64,000 bases of DNA, from positions 1,674,001 through 1,738,000 of the forward strand of contig JAMXSV010000026.1 of NCBI GenBank assembly GCA_027559495.1, in the 5' to 3' direction. Within the stretch, counting starts at the first letter, position 1. Every line of letters begins with the position of its first letter. This stretch comes from Aurifilum marmelostoma (Eukaryota > Ascomycota > Sordariomycetes > Diaporthales > Cryphonectriaceae). This document shows positions 58,342 to 64,000 of the stretch, piece by piece. Made by a program: the position numbers and the translations under genes. A model generated the notes under the pieces. That model ran no database searches and was not told the DNA's origin. It saw only the letters and a program-made list of their open reading frames with translations.

Positions 58342-59424
58342 ATGAACTCCCTGCTCACGACCGCCCTCCTCGCCGGCGCCGTCACGGCCGCCCATGACAA
58401 GCCCACCCGCATCGAGGCCCGCGCGACGTCCATCTGCGGACAGTGGGACAGCGTGGCCACGGGCGTGTACACGGTGTACCAGGACCTCTGGAACGAGGAT
58501 GCCGGCACGGGGTCGCAGTGCACGACCGTCGACAGCCTGGCCGACGACGTGCTGTCGTGGTCGACCTCGTGGTCCTGGAGCGGCGAGAGCTCCCAGGTCA
58601 AGTCCTTTGCCAACACCGTGACCAACTTCACCATCACCACCCTGGCCTCCATCTCGTCCATCCCCTCCGTGTGGTCCTGGTCCTACTCGGGCACCGACAT
58701 CGTCGCCGACGTGAGCTACGACATGTTCACCTCGTCCACCGCCGACGGCAGCGACGAGTACGAGATCATGGTCTGGCTCGACGCCATCGGCGGCGCCGGC
58801 CCCATCTCCTCCACCGGCAGCACCGTCGCCACCCCCGAGATCGCCGGCACCACCTGGGACCTGTACACGGGCCCCAACGGCGACACCACTGTGTACAGCT
58901 TCGTCGCCACCTCGGCCGTCGAGGACTTTGACGGCGACCTGATGGACTTTCTCAACTACCTCGTCGACAACGAGGGCATGTCCAGCAGCCAGTACCTGCT
59001 GAGCATCGGCGCCGGCACAGAGCCCTTCACCGGCACCAGCGCTGTCCTCTCCGTCTCCTCGTACTCGTGCGGCGTGTCCACCGGAGGCTCTGCTGCCGCC
59101 ACCACCGCCTCTGCTGTGGCCACCAGCGTCGAGGCCAGCGCGACGGCGGTGGCCAGCAGCTCAGCGGCCGAGTCCAGCGTCGCCGTCGCTTCTTCTGCTG
59201 TTGCGGCCAGCAGTGCTGTTGCGCCTGCTTCGTCTGCCACGCAGTCCTTTGCTGCCCCTTCGGCGGCCGCCCCTTCGGCCAGCGCTGTTGTCCCGCATGC
59301 CTCCTCGGCCGCTCAGGCCCTGACCACGGCCGCCCCTGCCACGGCTGCTGCTGCTACCTCGGCCGAGGCTGCTACGACGCTGGCCACCAGCACCAAGAAG
59401 AGCTGCCACAAGGGAGGCAAGTAA
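58342..59424 (+). CDS. Glycoside hydrolase family 12 endoglucanase/xyloglucanase with Ala/Ser tail
   Basis: Single exon of 360 residues. MNSLLTTALLAGAVTAA is the signal peptide, then a short propeptide-like region ending IEAR. The GH12 domain covers about residues 30-245: CGQWDSVATGVYTVYQDLW, SIPSVWSWSYSG, nucleophile Glu141 in DEYEIMVWL and acid/base Glu227 in GTEPFTG, as in Trichoderma Cel12A. Cys32 and Cys60 form the likely conserved disulfide. A roughly 95-residue Ala/Ser/Val-rich tail (250-345) follows and ends KKSCHKGGK with no carbohydrate-binding module. Known reaction: cleavage of beta-1,4-glucan or xyloglucan. No intron, strongly C-ending codons, consistent with high expression. The tail may be a wall-anchoring or glycosylated stalk (inference). 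Confidence 0.92.
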   Translation: MNSLLTTALLAGAVTAAHDKPTRIEARATSICGQWDSVATGVYTVYQDLWNEDAGTGSQCTTVDSLADDVLSWSTSWSWSGESSQVKSFANTVTNFTITTLASISSIPSVWSWSYSGTDIVADVSYDMFTSSTADGSDEYEIMVWLDAIGGAGPISSTGSTVATPEIAGTTWDLYTGPNGDTTVYSFVATSAVEDFDGDLMDFLNYLVDNEGMSSSQYLLSIGAGTEPFTGTSAVLSVSSYSCGVSTGGSAAATTASAVATSVEASATAVASSSAAESSVAVASSAVAASSAVAPASSATQSFAAPSAAAPSASAVVPHASSAAQALTTAAPATAAAATSAEAATTLATSTKKSCHKGGK

Positions 59425-62400
59425 AGGAGTAAGGATTGTGAAGATGTTCAGTGTGTAGGAGAATAGTTGGGTTTAGGGTGTGTTATGCTGTTCCTTGTAA
59501 ATATATAGACATATGTATTGTTCTTGAAGGGCTCATTCTGTAAATGAAGAAGATTATCTCAAACTTGTACCCAACTCATCTCTTTGTAATAGTGTCTCCC
59601 CTCTGTGTGACAATTTCTCTATCACATGGACTATATGCTGAGAAAATCTCTGGCATTGGGTCGAGCATGGAACGCCAAACAGGGACGCCACGCTGGTGGC
59701 TTAAATCCCATAGGTATGGTCGCTACAGCTCGCCTTCCCCAGACCTGTACCACAACCCCCAGCTTCACCACGTTTCCCCAATGATATGACAACCACCAAC
59801 ACTGCCACTTGGTAGAGAGGAGACCATGATGAAAGGTCAAGATCATAAGGAAGAGGGATGTGCATGTAGTACTGCAGGACTAGGTCTCTGGCGACAACCG
59901 CCAAGCAGACTCACAGCTCCAAGGCCCAACAAATTTGTTGCGTAGTACTCACGAATCCTCCTCGTCGATCGGGAGATCCATACTTTACCAGGCTTCCTCC
60001 CCTCACTTCCTTAACCAGCAGACTGAAGGGAAAAGTGTTGTCATAGCATTGATTCTTCCGGACAATTCTCGGGATCCTAGACTGCAAGCTCACTGGAGCC
60101 CAGCCAAGCCGCGTCCGCGGAAAGTCTATCTCCAAGAGCCAGCCGTTAATGACTCCCCCAACACGCCTCCTTGCGACGACTCTGATCAGTTGGGCGCTCG
60201 GACAATCCCCAGGACTAGAGAAATAGAGTAGTCTGGGGAAATCCACAACACCAAGATCGCGGACCGAACATCCCACGTCAAAGCTGAGTGGAACTTTTGA
60301 GGAGGTACCAGTCGGTGACCGAAATCCCACAACGCTCGACCGGAATCCGCTGGATATCGGACTGGTCTGACGAGGCCTGATTGCCGCGTGGCATGGAATC
60401 CATTCAGTCTTTGCTGAAATACTCCGTGCCGCCTGTGTCTCGAGATATACTCCGTAGGGTGTGTTTCCTTGACAGTCCGAACTGGCCTTCACTGGCTGGA
60501 CGGAGTTCTGGGGAGGGGGCCAGCTGCTAAGGACCATGGACATTCGTGGCTAGTGGCAGGGCTGGCTGCATGCTGGCTGCAGCCGAGTAGTGTGTGCCGT
60601 ATATGCATGCATGATGCAGTACACTGCAGCACCCCAGAAGCCGAGCCCCCGGATGATATTCTAGGTGAGCTAGGTGCAGGGCTGACTGGTGTCGCGTGCC
60701 CATGGGGGATTTAGCATGTCAAACTAGTTTTCTGGAGAAGGATCTGGCCAAACTCAACTGGCTAGTTCATTTTGAGACTATTACTTAACGTTTGGTTGCT
60801 ACCTCGCATTCTGAAGCACTGCAGCGTTGAACGGAATAGCGGTCTGCGGAGTCTCATCCGGAGCGGCTTGTATTTGCCAATGAATTCCCCGTCCCCTGCT
60901 AGATATCTGGGGTAGCTGGGTACCGGCCTGGGGATCTCCCCCTCCCCCACGTTGATGCCAAGTAGGAGGAGGGGTCGGAATTTCTTGGGGAAAAATGTTG
61001 GGACAGCGCGTATCACGGTATCAGCCGCGTGGATGTTGATCGCTAGACAGGCTGACAGGGTGGTGGGGTGTTGAATCAAGCATGTATCAGCCCTTCCATG
61101 CAACTCTCGTGGCGGGCATTTCCTGTTTGACAGGCCGATCGGGAAGGCTGAAGCTCGACCCGCGGAGTAGGGGGACTCCTGGGAGACCAGACGGAGCCCG
61201 TTTAATCCAGGTAACTCCTGTGAAGTTTGCCCAAAGAGGTTGGAAGCTTGGATACCTCTGGCTGGATCGAGGAAGTCAGCTAGCACACCAACCCGGGGAT
61301 GTCCAACCTAGCAAGGTGCATGCCTTTGAAGACAGCACAACCAGAGCCCTCTCCGTCTTCCTTGGTGTGATATTACAGGCCGGTGAGGTATCAGCGCTCG
61401 AAGGACACGGACATTGTGGTACCGTGGGGCGCTTCCAGGCAGAGGAGGTCTTTTCCAAGCCGGTCCAGATCGCTCTGCTTGGTGACCCGGGACGGGAAAG
61501 ACCTATCAGATCTCATGTATTCTCCGGGAGTGGAAAAGAAGAAAGAAAAAATGTCTTATCAGGGCATTTGAGACCCAATAACTCGGGGAGGATACGAGCA
61601 GCATGAAGAGGGCCAGGAGCCTTCTGTTTGAGGCAAGTGGAGCCATAGGGGATTGGGGCACAAAGAGGAATATTGCGGCGCACATCACACGCGGGTGAAT
61701 TTTTTGATGAGGACTCTGTGTTTCACGGGTGAGACCCTCGACCGGGCTGGATGAAGGCAGACAGGCACATCTGGAGAAGGTGTGGGTGGGGTCGACGACA
61801 CCAAGGGATAATGGGGAGAATATACGGTAGGACTGATTGGTGGGTGAGTGACTGAGTGAGTGAGCGAGCCAGTGTTTGGAGCAATGGCTGGACGGCTCGA
61901 CTGGGAGAATCGTTGATGAGACGGGGGAAAGAAGAGAAGGAGCCATCGTGTATGTGTTGTGGTCTGCAGCTTCCAGAACCGCCCTGACCCTAGTTGAGAA
62001 GAAAGCTTAGCCCTCGCTTGGACCCAAAACCTTAGGCTCGGGGTGCCCCTGTCGAACCAAGGGGAGGGAAGGAGGGGGGGGCTGAGCGCATCCGACAGCT
62101 ACTGACCCCTGTCTATACCGGGAGAAGTCGGGACGCTTATAAAAGCCCCCGTCTTACCATCCCTACAAGGGAGGGCTCGTGTAAGTCATGCTCCCCGGGG
62201 CCCAAGACGAAAATTATACGATCGGATTGTGGTGTGTGTGCGAGAGAGAAAAGGAGAGACATCATGATGGCCTGTCGACGTGCGTGTTTCAGAGTGAGGT
62301 TAAAGAGCGGCGTCAAATAGTGGCGGTTACGGGAAGCTTCCGCGTGGGGCGCCCGATATTGCTGCTCCTTACATAGGCACGGCTGAGTGTGCGTGGCTGG

Positions 62401-64000
62401 CAGCCTGATGGCAGATATTAAAATCTGTCCATTTTGCTCTCGGATCAGGTTATGTGTCTCATGTCTCGTCGACGCTTCCCCCAGTATTCCTCTTGAGCCT
62501 CCTGAAAGGAAAAGAGGGGCCGGAATCTTGCGTGCATGAGTGGGAACAACAGAGACTTGGAAGATGCGGCCGCACTTCGGGCTGGGCCCGCCCTGTTAGA
62601 TTTGGCGCTGGAATGGTGTGGGGGATTGACGGGCATAGTCGGAAAGGCTTTTTTTTTTTTTTTCTTGCTGAGGCGTCACCATAGTTTACGATGATTTTTG
62701 GGACCAAATGTCGGAGTAATGTGCTGGTGCAGGTTCACAGTGACCCTAGATCAGAGGTTCCAAATCATCATGCATGGGTGAATTCCCTGTCGGCTGAATA
62801 TCCCCCACGCCGCGTGTGCGCCATGTACATGCTATGACTGGGAAAGGAAGATCTTCTCCCCCCAAATCCCAAGTATCTCCATCTATCTGCCTGTTTCGCC
62901 ACGGGGTTTCCCTTGGGGGCTGCCTCTTCCCCGATGGTGGGATTCCGAGACTGGTAAGGCTAGGTCTTTTCTTTTTCGTCTGAGGGGTAACATGGGGGTT
63001 CGGATCGTCAGCCAAGTCTGGACGAAATATCTCGACGACAGAACTGGCAATTGGGCGTTCTGAGAAAAGAAGGGATGAAGTCGAGAGTGGAGGAGGGGGG
63101 GGGACGACTTCGGGTGAGCCAAGCTAAGTGCGGCCCCAGGAGAATTCATCCCAAAGCCTACAGACCCCTGAACAACGGGCGCGCCCCATAGTGGTGCCGC
63201 TAGCCACTGAGTGGCTTCAGCTAGGCGGCTCATACAGGCCGTGGTCCTCTGTGGTAGTGCTGTAGCACGGGCTTACACGAAGCTTAGGTTCGTGACTGAC
63301 CCACCCCTGTAGCCCTGCCCATACCCATACTTTGTGGGTTCACTGTTGCCGCTCAGCGCTGTAGGATTCTTGTCCCGCAGCTGGCCGACCTCTGCGAGCG
63401 CCTGTATTGTACTGTAGATTATCGCAATACTGTACTGTCTTGTCTATAGTGCTATGTACTTTGTAGGAGACGGGACTGAGTCGCCATGCTTTTTGAATTT
63501 TTATTTTCCTTCCACCCCCCCCCCCCTTTCTTCTTCTTGGGCTTGTAGGCAGGCATATCAACGGCTTTTCATTCTCGATACTACTCTCTTATGGACCTGG
63601 ACCTGCCGCCAGTAGACATGGACATCATCTTTGACCCACGACGAGCAAGAATCAGCACCGAACATCGGCCCTGATGAGCAATTTACCTGCACCTGGTTGT
63701 AGTATATACATAGCACATGCAAAGCACGAGAAGAGAAGGAAGTTCTGGGACCTGTCCTTTTCATCTCTCCCTTTCCTGTCCTGCTGAGAAAAAAAAAAGA
63801 GATATCAGAATTGAGGGGTGATCGAGATTCCTCTTTCATCCACACAACCCCCCCTCTCTCCTCTCTCTTATCCCTGGTAAATGTTCTTCCTGAACTGATT
63901 CGGGTCCCCTTGGGCATCAACCAGCAGCACCTTCTTTTACTTTTTTTTTTTTTTTTTTTTTCTTATTGTGGTTAACCCGTCTTATTCCATGCAGACTGCC
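59425..64000. other. 4.6-kb gene-poor end of the window
   Basis: No open frame has codon bias, a domain or convincing splice sites, although frames of 170-210 codons exist on both strands (for example 59911-60543 on minus and 60762-61286 on minus overlapping 61082-61606 on plus). Homopolymer runs are present (T at 62648 and 63942; G and C runs near 62074, 63099 and 63518). A gene may lie beyond the right edge. Confidence 0.45.

Noticed and set aside
59911..60543. 210-codon minus-strand frame
   Set aside because: No codon bias and no recognisable feature; its apparent start is not in a convincing context.
60762..61606. Two overlapping 174-codon frames on opposite strands
   Set aside because: Neutral codon use, no domain, no splice pattern, and neither strand is favoured.

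Overview
The window looks like nuclear DNA of a filamentous ascomycete, most likely a Sordariomycete; this is inferred from gene content and codon use, not from any search. Genes are interrupted by short GT-AG introns of about 50-180 nt with CTRAY-like branch sites. Coding sequence is rich in C or G at third codon positions, and the spacers carry long homopolymers and microsatellites. The genes include a B-type cyclin, an EF-hand aspartate/glutamate carrier, SmD3, a Ubc7-type E2, PTR2, GH12 and fungal-only families (fungal rhodopsin/SAT4-like, DUF7704, Mmc1-like). I see no rRNA, tRNA, CRISPR, transposon or operon-like structure.

Layout. 0-10 kb: a long leader, mitotic cyclin B (+) and the mitochondrial aspartate/glutamate carrier (+). 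10.8-13.7 kb: an F-box-like protein (-), a cystinosin-type PQ-loop transporter (+) and a DUF7704 membrane protein (-). 17.4-21.6 kb: a fungal rhodopsin-domain membrane protein (+) and a secreted low-complexity Gly/His/Ala-rich protein (-). 23.4-27.4 kb: Ubc7-type E2 (-) divergent from an Mmc1-like mitochondrial protein (+), then SmD3 (-). 30.0-38.8 kb: a small secreted Cys-rich protein (-), a 790-residue membrane protein (+), a single-pass membrane protein (-) and a low-complexity protein (-). 40.1-41.1 kb: a decayed gene that I assign to the CAP59/CMT1 glycosyltransferase family (GT69). 42.9-59.4 kb: a Mid2/WSC-like surface protein (+), aldehyde dehydrogenase (-), PTR2 peptide transporter (-), aminoglycoside phosphotransferase-like protein (-), PAF-acetylhydrolase-like lipase (-) and a GH12 glucanase (+). 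The last 4.6 kb shows no credible gene.

The genes do not form one pathway. Housekeeping genes (cell cycle, splicing, ER-associated degradation, mitochondrial transport) are interspersed with secreted, transport and catabolic genes typical of a plant-associated or saprotrophic fungus.

The most unexpected pattern is that six otherwise good gene models (F-box-like, DUF7704, secreted Gly/His/Ala protein, aldehyde dehydrogenase, APH-like, PAF-AH-like), and possibly a seventh, each contain exactly one base too many at or near a short G/C run. Residual sequencing or assembly error is the simplest explanation, but it needs checking before any of them is called a pseudogene. Other points of note are a perfect 30-bp inverted repeat inside a PTR2 intron, a 3' splice site made of poly(A), an A30 tract directly before a start codon, and the decayed GT69 gene.
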